This document shows, in pieces, positions 5,713 through 12,679 of a DNA stretch of 16,112 nucleotides. The stretch's first letter is position 1. Each line of letters starts with the position of its first letter. The position numbers and the translations under genes were made by a program. The stretch comes from Saccharofermentans sp. Its GTDB lineage: Bacteria > Bacillota_A > Clostridia > Saccharofermentanales > Saccharofermentanaceae. The notes beneath the pieces are model-generated. The model saw only the letters and a program-made list of their open reading frames with translations, was not told the DNA's origin and did not search any database. Location of the stretch: NCBI GenBank assembly GCA_024692105.1, contig JAILMZ010000129.1, positions 1-16,112 on the forward strand. Reading direction: 5' to 3'.

Positions 5713-6944
5713 AGGAACTCATCCTCCTCAGGGTGGAAAGGATCGTGCGATGCCTTCTCGCGTTCTCCTCCCGCTTCAGCCGCAGTCTTGATGACTCCGG
5801 GGCCGTACCTCATATTGATCAAGTCTATCACTTTCCCGAGTTTCTCGTCTTTCTCACGCTGTGTGTTTTCCGAGAACATAGACAGCTGGACCGCCTCGTC
5901 GCTGCCCACTACCTTCGCACATCTTACACCGATGCTCCTTATGCCGGTATGCCAGTCATACGACTCCCTGAACAATTCCATCGCATTCTCGTATATCACG
6001 CGCTCGCTGTCGGTAGGTTCATAAAGCTGGCGCTGGTGCTCGGAAATATTAAGGTCCCTGTCCCTTATGTGTATCTGGATTACGGTGCCCTTGAGGCCGT
6101 GCTTTCTGAGCCTGCTTGCGACGCCTGCCGCCAGACCGTGCATCGTCTTCTCGACCGCCGATTCCGATGTCATGTCGCTGCTTGTCGTGGTGGAATTGCC
6201 TACCGACTTTATCTCGCGCTGATACCCGACCGGCATGACGGGCGCATTATCAAGCCCGTTCGCATAGTTCCAGAGCATCTCGCCCTGCTTGCCCAGGTAA
6301 CTTACGATATAGTCGTAGTCTATCTTTGCGAGGTCGCCTATCGTAATGACGTTGATCTTCTTAAGCCTCGCTTCCGTCGACCTTCCGACGAAAAGGAGCT
6401 CAGATGCATCGAGCGGCCATATCTTCTCTTTCCAGTCCGTATCGCGGAACACCGTCGTCGCATCCGGCTTTTTGTAATCGCTGCCGAGCTTGGCAAAGAT
6501 CTTATTAAAACTGATTCCTATAGAACATGTGAGCCGGAACTCTTCCTTGACTCTTGTTCTTATCTCCAGAGCTATCCTCTCGGCATCTTCGTAATCCTTC
6601 GCGACGCCCGTCATGTCCAGCCAGCACTCATCGAGCCCGAAAGGCTCCACCTTGTCAGTGTACTCCGCGAACATCTCGCGCAGGCGGTTCGAGTAGAACT
6701 CGTACCTCTCGTAGTGCGCGGGAAGACAGACAAGATCGGGGCATTTGGTCTTCGCCTGCCAGATCGCCTCGGCGGTCTTGACCCCTGCCTTCTTTGCGAG
6801 TTCGTTCTTTGCCAGGATTATCCCGTGCCTTGCTTCCACATCGCCCGCGACAGCCATAGGCACATCCCTGCACTCGGGATGCGCTATCATCTCCACCGAA
6901 GCGAAGTAGCAATTCTGGTCAATATGGAAGATGATCCTCTGCAT
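5709..6944 (-). CDS. dinB: DNA polymerase IV (Y-family translesion polymerase)
   Basis: 411 aa. Palm residues are visible: D9 in FHIDQNCYFASVEM, with Y13-F14 at the steric gate position, and D105-E106 in PFGLDECWLDMTG. SIGISFNKIFAKLGSDYKKP is the Y-family signature stretch. The helix-hairpin-helix region is near 200-235 and the little-finger domain follows. The clamp-binding motif QLSMF is at 353-357, followed by a short acidic tail. It copies past DNA lesions with low fidelity. The ATG at 6944 begins where the family begins; upstream in-frame sequence (to 7001) lies before the promoter and is not coding. There is no Shine-Dalgarno, and the -10 element is only 6 bp upstream, implying a leaderless mRNA. 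It is first in an operon with the radical SAM gene. Confidence 0.93.
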   Translation of the reverse strand: MQRIIFHIDQNCYFASVEMIAHPECRDVPMAVAGDVEARHGIILAKNELAKKAGVKTAEAIWQAKTKCPDLVCLPAHYERYEFYSNRLREMFAEYTDKVEPFGLDECWLDMTGVAKDYEDAERIALEIRTRVKEEFRLTCSIGISFNKIFAKLGSDYKKPDATTVFRDTDWKEKIWPLDASELLFVGRSTEARLKKINVITIGDLAKIDYDYIVSYLGKQGEMLWNYANGLDNAPVMPVGYQREIKSVGNSTTTSSDMTSESAVEKTMHGLAAGVASRLRKHGLKGTVIQIHIRDRDLNISEHQRQLYEPTDSERVIYENAMELFRESYDWHTGIRSIGVRCAKVVGSDEAVQLSMFSENTQREKDEKLGKVIDLINMRYGPGVIKTAAEAGGEREKASHDPFHPEEDEFL

Positions 6945-6950
6945 AAAAGG

Positions 6951-6979
6951 ATTATAGCACAAAACCGAACATATTTTCT
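6951..6979 (-). promoter_or_regulatory. Extended -10 promoter of dinB with LexA-like box
   Basis: On the minus strand TGC-TATAAT (6959-6951) is an extended -10, with the start codon at 6944, about where transcription should begin. Just upstream, the plus strand reads CGAAC-ATAT-TTTCT (6966-6979). This matches the Bacillus-type LexA box CGAACRNRYGTTYC except at two positions of the second half. A LexA site is plausible for dinB, an SOS gene in many bacteria; the match is imperfect. Confidence 0.55.
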
Positions 6980-7011
6980 GTTTTTGCCCGGATCCGCTCA
7001 AAAAATGCCAC

Positions 7012-7040
7012 TTTTAATATGCTAAAAAACTGTTTATAAT
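7012..7040 (+). promoter_or_regulatory. Candidate promoter of the two-component system
   Basis: A perfect TATAAT at 7035-7040 with a weak -35 (TTTTAA, 7012-7017) at 17-bp spacing. This leaves a 5' leader of about 55 nt before a very strong AAGGAGGT at 7091-7098. Confidence 0.5.
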
Positions 7041-7104
7041 ATAAGCGGAAAAATAATGTCTAATGAATCACTATATTATATATACCACATAAGGAGGTAT
7101 ACAT

Positions 7105-7815
7105 ATGGCAAAGCACAAGATACTTCTCGTAGATGACGACAACGACATCTTGACGCTTAACCGCGACTTTCTCATCGGTGAAGGTTACGAGGTAGTAACA
7201 GCAACTACATGCAGCGAGGCACTGGCTAAGGCTCAGGTGCACAATTTCGCGTGCCTTGTACTCGACGTTATGCTCCCTGACGGAAGTGCTTTCGATCTCG
7301 CACCCAAGATAAAGGAGTTCACTGATGCCCCCATGATCTTCCTCACGGCTAAGGATCAACAAGAGGACGTCATCAAGGGATTCAACGTAGGTGCTGACGA
7401 CTATGTCACAAAGCCCTATTCTCTCCCCGAGCTCTCACTGCGTATCAATGTACACATTAAGCGCAATATGAAGAGTGAAGGATTCCTCATCGAGTATCCG
7501 CCTCTTTCCATCAATATCAGAACACGTGAGGTCATGCTCAAGAATAAGCCTCTGCACCTTACCAACCGTGAATTCGATATCCTCTGTCTCCTTGCAGAGA
7601 CACCTAACGTTATCGTTCCTTTCACAAGGATCTATTCTCACGTTTGGGGTGACGATTCTCCGTGCGACAACCACCTCGTAATGGTCAACATCTCCTACCT
7701 CAGAAAGAAGATGGAGAAGATCGCACCCGAGATCACTTTCATCAAGACAGAGTGGGGTATCGGATATTCATTTGCATATCCCCCGGTCAAGAACAGCATG
7801 ACTACTCAGTATTGA
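7105..7815 (+). CDS. OmpR/PhoB-type response regulator
   Basis: 236 aa. The receiver domain (1-120) has the acidic pair at D11-D12, phospho-acceptor D54 in LVLDVMLPDG, Thr in FLTAKD (around 80-82) and the invariant Lys in DYVTKPY near 104. The C-terminal winged-helix domain (about 130-230) includes LTNREFDILCLLAETPN, the recognition-helix region NHLVMVNISYLRKKME and the closing GIGYSF hairpin. It is a cytoplasmic transcription regulator activated by phosphorylation, almost certainly by the kinase encoded 66 bp downstream. The very strong Shine-Dalgarno suggests high expression. Its regulon cannot be told from this window. Confidence 0.95.
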   Translation: MAKHKILLVDDDNDILTLNRDFLIGEGYEVVTATTCSEALAKAQVHNFACLVLDVMLPDGSAFDLAPKIKEFTDAPMIFLTAKDQQEDVIKGFNVGADDYVTKPYSLPELSLRINVHIKRNMKSEGFLIEYPPLSINIRTREVMLKNKPLHLTNREFDILCLLAETPNVIVPFTRIYSHVWGDDSPCDNHLVMVNISYLRKKMEKIAPEITFIKTEWGIGYSFAYPPVKNSMTTQY

Positions 7816-7840
7816 TATCAATGTAATAACGCCAGACGAA

Positions 7841-7864
7841 TGCCCCGGACAGCCGGGGCATTTT
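7841..7864 (+). terminator. Terminator-like hairpin between regulator and kinase genes
   Basis: TGCCCCGG-ACAG-CCGGGGCA is a perfect 8-bp GC-rich stem followed by TTTT. It sits 25 bp after the regulator stop and 17 bp before the kinase ATG. With only four U residues it is probably a partial terminator or 3'-end stabiliser, giving more regulator than kinase. Confidence 0.65.
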
Positions 7865-7881
7865 AGGTTAAGGAACAACAC

Positions 7882-10083
7882 ATGGCAGCGTCCAAGAAGA
7901 ACATTAACAAGCAGAAGGTTCAGAATCAGAGCAGTAAGACTACGGTAGCCGGACTGTCTGTATTCCTGGGATTCGTCCTGGTCATGTTCACTTTCCTTCT
8001 CATAAGCCAGTTCTATTCTTCGGCATCCAACAAGACACCCGTCTTAGATGATAACGGAATCTATAACCTGGGCGGTGACCTGTCCTCCCTGGACAGCTGC
8101 ACATACTACTGCAACGACGGATGGGTATTCGTACCGAATGCGACTGAAGACGATGTCGCTTCAGGCCGTCTTACCCTGAAAACCTATCAGGATTACACAT
8201 ACGTCGAGAACATCAGCATTCACACGGGTGACGGCGGATGGTACGACTACGACAACCAGTACGCATGGCACAACCGTCAGGACGACTTCTGCTACATAAC
8301 CAACGACATTGACGGCGAAAGCGCCATCTCAGGCGTATACATGGCACACTTCGACTGCCCCGCCAATCTGAAGTTCGTATACTTCTCGTTCAAGGACATC
8401 AACGGATATGCCAAGGTCTACTACAACGGCATCTATTCCGGAACGATCGGCAAAGCTTCCGGTGCCTTCCTGAACAACAGGGCTTTCTCGGATTACTGCC
8501 TGCTCGCCCCCGATAACGGCAAGCTCGATATTACGATCGTAGTCTACTGCTATGACAAGGTCCTCAACCCGGGCATCGTATCGATCCCCACCATCGAGAA
8601 CTCCACGGCAACCGACCAGAGAATAGCTCTCACGGCCAGCCACCTTGCCATAGTCTTGGTCCTCTTCGTCCTGTCGTTGATCGCCGGTGCGTTCTTCATC
8701 CTGAGCTCGAAACGTCTGCGCAAACTGATAGTACTCTTCGCATCGAACTTCACGGGCATACTGCTCTACTATCTGGCAGACTACAGGTTCATATCCTTGA
8801 GTTCTCATGTCAGACTGGATCTTATGTTCTGTCTGTGCCTGTACAACAGTATCGCCGCATATGCGATCTGTTCTGTGCTCAACGACGATTCCCCTTCAGT
8901 AAAGAAGAACCGCTGGCTCAAATATGACAGGCACCTCATCTATCTCGGCGGTCTGGCCATACTCACTCTGCATGTGGTAAGCTACTTCTTCTTCGGACAG
9001 ATGACTCCCAACATGATCGCGCTCGTCTACAGTATCGTCATCATGCTCATAATGGTCTTAAAGTGCCTGCTCTTCTATTCGAACAACATGACAGGCTGGA
9101 TGATGATCTCGCTGTACTACAGCTTCTTCATCTACCTTATCGACCTGTCCATCGTCGCAGGCAAGTCGGATTTCGGAGGCTTCCCCGCATACATCAGTAT
9201 CGCAGTGGCGGCGGTTATTCTTGCGGAAGTCGGCTTTATCGTCACTTTCGTGAGACAGCAGCGTGAGCTGAGACGAAGCTCCGAGACGCTCAGACGTCAG
9301 ATCCAGGAAAAGACCAGATACATCAGCGAGATCAACAGAGACCTGGTCGATACCAACAAGAAGCTCTTGGAAGGCGAGCAGGCGCGTAAGAATGTCCTGT
9401 CCAATGTTTCGCACGACCTCCGTACTCCTATCACGGCAATAAGAGGTTACTCCGAACTCATGCTCACATCGGAAGGGATGGACGAAGAGCAGCGCCGCAC
9501 TTATCTGACCAATATCGTAAGGCGTTCCGAGCAGATGGAAAGGATCGTATCAGACATAGTCGAGCTCACAAGGATGGAGTCCAGCGATACGGAATTCATG
9601 TTCACCGACCTGTCCATGTCAGAGATGCTCGATGAGCTCGTCATCATGTATTCGCTCGATCTCGACGGTACGGGCAAGCACCTTTCGGTCGAACTCCCCG
9701 AAGACGATCTTCTCATCGTAAAGGCAGATCCGAAGAAGTTCTCCAGAGTCTTCGAGAACCTCATATCCAATGCCATCAACTATACGAATGATGAGGCAAA
9801 CATCGTTGTAAAGGCATGGCGCACCGGTGCCGATCTTCCCATAACCGAACAGAAGATCCACGTGAGCGTAAAGGATAACGGTATCGGTATCCCGCCTGAA
9901 GAACAGAGCAGGATCTTTGACCGTTTCTACCGTGCCAAGAACTCCGGAATCAACATCAAAGGTACCGGCCTCGGCCTTGCCATAGTCAAGCTCATCTGCG
10001 ACCGCCACAACGCGGAGATCACGGTCAAGAGCGACATCGGAAAAGGAACGGAATTCGAAGTTGTCATGGATGCCACTTACTGA
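7882..10083 (+). CDS. 7TMR-DISM-type membrane sensor histidine kinase
   Basis: 733 aa. A basic N-terminus and a signal-anchor helix (about 22-43) lead into an extracellular domain of about 200 residues (46-250). This has six cysteines (73, 77, 137, 159, 206, 223) and a beta-rich, aromatic-rich character like DISMED2 carbohydrate-binding-like folds. Seven hydrophobic helices follow between 251 and 457, the 7TMR-DISM layout. A coiled-coil linker (458-500) leads to a HisKA domain with NVSHDLRTPI (phospho-His 511). The ATPase domain has the N box NLISNAINYT (626-635), DNGIGIPP (665-672) and GTGLGLAIVK (694-703). It should sense an extracellular ligand and phosphorylate the adjacent regulator. AAGGA at 7870-7874 precedes the ATG. 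The kinase identity is certain; the ligand is unknown, possibly a sugar. Confidence 0.93.
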   Translation: MAASKKNINKQKVQNQSSKTTVAGLSVFLGFVLVMFTFLLISQFYSSASNKTPVLDDNGIYNLGGDLSSLDSCTYYCNDGWVFVPNATEDDVASGRLTLKTYQDYTYVENISIHTGDGGWYDYDNQYAWHNRQDDFCYITNDIDGESAISGVYMAHFDCPANLKFVYFSFKDINGYAKVYYNGIYSGTIGKASGAFLNNRAFSDYCLLAPDNGKLDITIVVYCYDKVLNPGIVSIPTIENSTATDQRIALTASHLAIVLVLFVLSLIAGAFFILSSKRLRKLIVLFASNFTGILLYYLADYRFISLSSHVRLDLMFCLCLYNSIAAYAICSVLNDDSPSVKKNRWLKYDRHLIYLGGLAILTLHVVSYFFFGQMTPNMIALVYSIVIMLIMVLKCLLFYSNNMTGWMMISLYYSFFIYLIDLSIVAGKSDFGGFPAYISIAVAAVILAEVGFIVTFVRQQRELRRSSETLRRQIQEKTRYISEINRDLVDTNKKLLEGEQARKNVLSNVSHDLRTPITAIRGYSELMLTSEGMDEEQRRTYLTNIVRRSEQMERIVSDIVELTRMESSDTEFMFTDLSMSEMLDELVIMYSLDLDGTGKHLSVELPEDDLLIVKADPKKFSRVFENLISNAINYTNDEANIVVKAWRTGADLPITEQKIHVSVKDNGIGIPPEEQSRIFDRFYRAKNSGINIKGTGLGLAIVKLICDRHNAEITVKSDIGKGTEFEVVMDATY

Positions 10084-10154
10084 TATCGGTATGCTCGCTA
10101 TAGTCCTCCGCGCTTCGCTTGTGCGGAAGTCCGCTCGCATACCAATATCAGTAA
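10077..10154. repeat. Two-tier 78-bp palindrome overlapping the kinase stop codon
   Basis: Outer arms of 18 bp (10077-10094 and 10137-10154) are inverted repeats with one mismatch. The left arm contains the last kinase codons and the TGA. Inside, TCCGCGC and its near-complement around GTGCGGA form a second stem (about 10107-10128). GCTCGC occurs in direct orientation inside both outer arms. It is too long and lacks a U tract for a normal terminator, and resembles a REP-like or miniature palindromic element or a protective 3' structure. Confidence 0.6.
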
Positions 10155-10167
10155 GAGAAGCAGTAAT

Positions 10168-10196
10168 AAAGCCCGCGATCGCTCGCGGGCTTTTGC
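10168..10196 (+). terminator. Strong intrinsic terminator of the two-component operon
   Basis: AAAGCCCGCGA (10168-10178) and TCGCGGGCTTT (10183-10193) form an 11-bp stem with the loop TCGC, followed by TTTTGCTTT. It also lies about 20 bp past the end of the convergent DUF1858 gene, and could serve it weakly because of the flanking A-rich stretch. Confidence 0.85.
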
Positions 10197-10216
10197 TTTG
10201 AACTTCGTTCCTGCTA

Positions 10217-10420
10217 TCAGCCGAGTGTAGCGAGGTAGTTGTTGAGCTCTTCTACGAGTGCGTCGCAATCCATGCCGTGAACGATGCAAGCTTCTTCGAT
10301 CGTCTCGCCTGAAGCCATAGCGCAGCCGAGGCAGTGAAGACCTGCGGACATGAGGATGGGTGCGATACCCTCATCAGCATTAACAACATCACCGATAATA
10401 GTGTCTTTTGTAACTACCAT
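10217..10420 (-). CDS. DUF1858 domain protein with CxxC motif
   Basis: 67 aa, a single DUF1858 domain. It opens with VTKDTIIGDVV, then APILMSAGLHCLGCAMASGETIEEA, where C30 and C33 form the diagnostic HCxGC motif, and ends in a helix (54-64). Further cysteines are C45 and C52. The family is small and cytosolic, and is sometimes fused or linked to hybrid-cluster or redox proteins. The cysteines suggest redox or metal binding, which is inference. The ATG at 10420 has GGAGG 6 nt upstream; an in-frame ATG 18 nt further contains the ribosome binding site and is not used. It appears monocistronic, perhaps from ATGACA-N17-TATCCT upstream (weak). Confidence 0.88.
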   Translation of the reverse strand: MVVTKDTIIGDVVNADEGIAPILMSAGLHCLGCAMASGETIEEACIVHGMDCDALVEELNNYLATLG

Positions 10421-10572
10421 AATATTCCTCCAAATCATTGATATAGGTTAATTTCAACACGAATTAGGATACACCATAAGACCCGTTTTGTCATTCTTTA
10501 GCAAGACTATTCCAAAACACACTAAAAATAAGCAAAAAATGGTGTGTAAAACATCTTTGAAAAGCCCCAAAT

Positions 10573-10604
10573 CCCTTGACAAGCAAGGGGTTTACGGCAA
10601 TAAT
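10573..10604 (+). promoter_or_regulatory. Promoter of the HU gene with overlapping palindrome
   Basis: TTGACA (10576-10581) and AATAAT (10599-10604) are separated by 17 bp. The -35 is embedded in the inverted repeat CCCTTG-ACAAG-CAAGGG (10573-10589), a possible operator. The leader is about 35 nt, with AGGAGG at 10635-10640. Confidence 0.75.
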
Positions 10605-10647
10605 GAAATTGCAAATCAAGCCAAAACGGCTAACAGGAGGAAAACGT

Positions 10648-10941
10648 ATGAATAAGTCACAGCTTATTGAGGCAATCGCTGCTGGTTCCGGTCTCTCCAA
10701 GAAGGATTCTGAGGCAGCTCTGAAGGCTACTCTCGACTCCATCGAGGGCGCACTCGCAAAAGGCGACAAGGTAGTTCTTGTTGGTTTCGGTACATTCAAG
10801 ACAAAGAAGCTCGCAGCTCGTAAGGGTCGCAATCCCGCTACGAACGAGACGATCAAGATTCCCGCTTCTACAGTTCCTACATTCAAGGCTGGTAAGGCTT
10901 TCAAGGACAGCGTTAACAAGAAGAAGGGTAAGAAGAAGTAA
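10648..10941 (+). CDS. hup: DNA-binding protein HU
   Basis: 97 aa. It begins MNKSQLIEAIAAGSG with the two N-terminal dimerisation helices (2-38). It carries VVLVGFGTFKTKKLAARKGRNP (42-63), the family signature whose R61-N62-P63 lies at the tip of the DNA-intercalating beta arm. It ends in a Lys-rich tail (SVNKKKGKKK), slightly longer and more basic than the classic 90-aa HU. It bends and compacts DNA in the nucleoid. The start has AGGAGG 7 nt upstream; an in-frame upstream extension overlaps the promoter and is rejected. It is monocistronic with a strong promoter and terminator. Confidence 0.95.
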   Translation: MNKSQLIEAIAAGSGLSKKDSEAALKATLDSIEGALAKGDKVVLVGFGTFKTKKLAARKGRNPATNETIKIPASTVPTFKAGKAFKDSVNKKKGKKK

Positions 10942-10967
10942 TCTTAATATATCTGAGATTGTTCTTG

Positions 10968-10996
10968 CAGCCGGTCCGTTTGGATCGGCTGTTTTT
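10968..10996 (+). terminator. Intrinsic terminator of the HU gene
   Basis: CAGCCGGTCC (10968-10977) and GGATCGGCTG (10982-10991) form a 10-bp stem with one G-U, loop GTTT, followed by TTTTT. Its last bases touch the stop codon of the convergent Spo0A-C gene. Confidence 0.88.
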
Positions 10997-11534
10997 ATTC
11001 CTCCCCGCCCGAATTGATCCTGCGCCTTACGGCTGTGACAAGAGTCCTGTACGCACTCCTGCTCCCGCATTCTGACAGACCGCTTTGCTTGAGAGCATAT
11101 CTGACATCTCTTTCGATCTGCGTAAACGTAAGCGGCAGGCGGTCTGCAGCATCGATATAGACCGACTTCATGTTGATCGGGATTGTCTCGCCGTCGAATA
11201 TCGTTCTCTTGATGGAATCGTACAGTATGACCGTACCGATAAGAGCGAAGTTCATGCCGAACTGAAGGAATACGCTCTTGGCGCAGACATCGTAGTAGTC
11301 TTCGTGATCCGCTCTGCCGGGTGATGGCACGAGCGATGTGACCGTATGCGAAGCACCCTGTCTGTCGCGTCTTCCGTCTATGATGTAATGGATCTTCCCT
11401 TCTCCGTCCCTTACGCCTATAACGCCGTTGTGAGACAGCATCCCGTTGATGTTCTCGAGCAGGCTGAAGTCAGAACAAACGATGTTCATCTCGACTTCAG
11501 AACTTCCGTTCCTCATTAATTTTTCCATCATCAT
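10995..11534 (-). CDS. Free-standing Spo0A C-terminal-domain protein
   Basis: 179 aa. Residues 80-170 resemble the DNA-binding domain of the sporulation master regulator Spo0A. FGMNFALIGTVILYDSIKRTI aligns with Spo0A's [20 protein letters not shown] region, SVYIDAADRLPLTFTQIERD with its [22 protein letters not shown] region, and RYALKQS with its IRHAIE helix. The N-terminal part (MNIVCSDFSLLENINGML and following) is short, like a reduced or degenerate receiver, and has no evident phospho-Asp motif. It is thus probably an orphan regulator that is not phosphorylated in the usual way. The start is ambiguous: three consecutive ATGs at 11534, 11531 and 11528 lie 5, 8 and 11 nt from GGAGG (11544-11540). 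A GTG at 11540 is embedded in the Shine-Dalgarno. Confidence 0.75.
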   Translation of the reverse strand: MMMEKLMRNGSSEVEMNIVCSDFSLLENINGMLSHNGVIGVRDGEGKIHYIIDGRRDRQGASHTVTSLVPSPGRADHEDYYDVCAKSVFLQFGMNFALIGTVILYDSIKRTIFDGETIPINMKSVYIDAADRLPLTFTQIERDVRYALKQSGLSECGSRSAYRTLVTAVRRRINSGGEE

Positions 11535-11594
11535 ACGCACCTCCCATATACCGGGAGTATAAAACCCCGGGCAGGCCCTGTGCGGATGACTTGA

Positions 11595-11650
11595 TGAGAT
11601 TTCGGAAAAACGCCCCTTATATGAGACTTTTGGGCGATAATTGAGACTTT
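11595..11650. repeat. TGAGACTTT direct repeats upstream of the Spo0A-C gene
   Basis: TGAGACTTT is exact at 11622-11630 and 11642-11650, 20 bp apart (two helical turns), with a degenerate copy TGAGATTT at 11595-11602. They lie 60-120 bp upstream of the Spo0A-C start and just beyond the preceding operon. They could be binding sites of a regulator or chance; no Spo0A box (TGTCGAA) was seen. Confidence 0.35.
11606..11636 (-). terminator. Terminator of the ligA operon
   Basis: On the minus strand CGCCC (11636-11632) and GGGCG (11615-11611) form a 5-bp GC stem around a 16-nt loop, followed by TTTTT (11610-11606). It lies 18 bp past the last stop codon of the operon. The stem is short, so efficiency is uncertain. 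Confidence 0.55.
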
Positions 11651-11653
11651 GTA

Positions 11654-12082
11654 TTACTGTTCCGCTTCTTTGAGTTCTTCTTCAGTCTCAACACCAAGAT
11701 CGGTAACTTCAACAACATACTTGGCATACGGGGTGAACCTGATCCTGACCTCGTCGCCTTCTTCGATATTGTTCCTGAGCGGATTCATATAGTAATGCTC
11801 GCCGTCTATCTCAAAGTAGTTCTTGAATGTGGATACTTCCGTAACCGTGCCCGAATGCGAGAAATACTTCTCGTTGAGTACGCTGTCGATATCGAACAGT
11901 CTCGGGCCCGCATAACGGCACCCGAAGAAGATTGCTATAGCAGCAAAAAGCGCCGGAAAGAAATACGTCACGACATGCTTAGTCTTGTTCTTGCGGTTGC
12001 GGTTCGCGCATATGCAGGCAAGGATGACAAAGACCGTCACCACTGCAAAATGCGCTGCCAGATTCGCAATGAAGTAATTCAA
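11654..12082 (-). CDS. Small membrane protein of unknown function
   Basis: 142 aa, not recognised. Two transmembrane helices (about 6-26 and 37-55) are separated by a basic loop (NRNRKNKTKH) that is probably cytoplasmic, placing the rest outside. The soluble C-terminal part (70-130) has a beta-rich pattern, SGTVTEVSTFKNYFEIDG and EEGDEVRIRFTPYAKYVVEV, resembling a small barrel such as an OB fold. It ends in an acidic tail. The start is TTG at 12082, with GAGGAG 8 nt upstream inside the end of the preceding gene. A nearby ATG is out of frame. It is last in the ligA operon, 5 nt after the cyclo-ligase stop. Confidence 0.72.
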   Translation of the reverse strand: MNYFIANLAAHFAVVTVFVILACICANRNRKNKTKHVVTYFFPALFAAIAIFFGCRYAGPRLFDIDSVLNEKYFSHSGTVTEVSTFKNYFEIDGEHYYMNPLRNNIEEGDEVRIRFTPYAKYVVEVTDLGVETEEELKEAEQ

Positions 12083-12087
12083 ATCAT

Positions 12088-12678
12088 CTACTCCTCATAG
12101 TCTTCGGTAATCACCGGCAAAAGGATGTCCACCGTAAGGTCGTGCGGTTCTTCCGGAAGCTCGGAACATATCTGGAAGTCATAGCAGATACCTATAAGAT
12201 ACGCATTCGTCTGCGCGAAATACTTATCGTAATAACCTCCGCCCTGACCGAGCCTCGTACCTTCTTCATTATAGGCAATCGCGGGAACCACGGCAATGTC
12301 GATATCCTCAGGCAAGATCTTCTCAAGACCTTGGGCAGGCTCTGTTATACCGTATTCGCCTGACACGAAATACTTACCCTCAAGCGAAGGACAATAGTAG
12401 AAGTTCATCTCACCGTTTTCGATCTTCGGGAAGCACACTTTTATCCCTTTCCTGATGAGCAGTTTTGCAAGTTCATCAAGGGGAAGTTCACCTTTGCAGG
12501 AACGGTAGAGGGCAATGACTTTTGCATTACCGAGCCTGCTCTTAAGATCAGGGTCATCGACCGAGAACAGAAGGTCGGGAATGTCCTTTGCCACCTTAAG
12601 CAGGACCTCATCGGGAAGAGCGGATCTTCTTGATCTTATCTCCTGCCTTATAAGCACTTTCTCTTCTTTGATACCCAT
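12088..12678 (-). CDS. 5-formyltetrahydrofolate cyclo-ligase
   Basis: 196 aa, normal length. It converts 5-formyltetrahydrofolate to 5,10-methenyltetrahydrofolate with ATP in the cytosolic one-carbon pathway. It shows the N-terminal RQEIRSRRSALPDE (11-24, family K/R-x-x-x-R-x-x-R start), YRSCKGELPLDEL (58-70, substrate loop), FPKIENGEMNFY (83-94) and the nucleotide-binding signature GTRLGQGGGYYDKY (140-153). The ATG at 12678 follows the ligA stop after 1 nt, with a short GGAG at the end of ligA, so the two are translationally coupled. Common names are fthC, mthfs or ygfA; usage varies. Confidence 0.94.
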   Translation of the reverse strand: MGIKEEKVLIRQEIRSRRSALPDEVLLKVAKDIPDLLFSVDDPDLKSRLGNAKVIALYRSCKGELPLDELAKLLIRKGIKVCFPKIENGEMNFYYCPSLEGKYFVSGEYGITEPAQGLEKILPEDIDIAVVPAIAYNEEGTRLGQGGGYYDKYFAQTNAYLIGICYDFQICSELPEEPHDLTVDILLPVITEDYEE

Positions 12679-12679
12679 G

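Noticed and set aside
5733..7025. Plus-strand open frame of 430 codons opposite dinB
   Set aside because: It mirrors dinB codon by codon, has no Shine-Dalgarno, and its translation matches no family, whereas the minus strand encodes a complete DNA polymerase IV.
7021..7104. Riboswitch in the leader of the two-component operon
   Set aside because: The leader is only about 55 nt, AT-rich and without a recognisable aptamer or expression platform.
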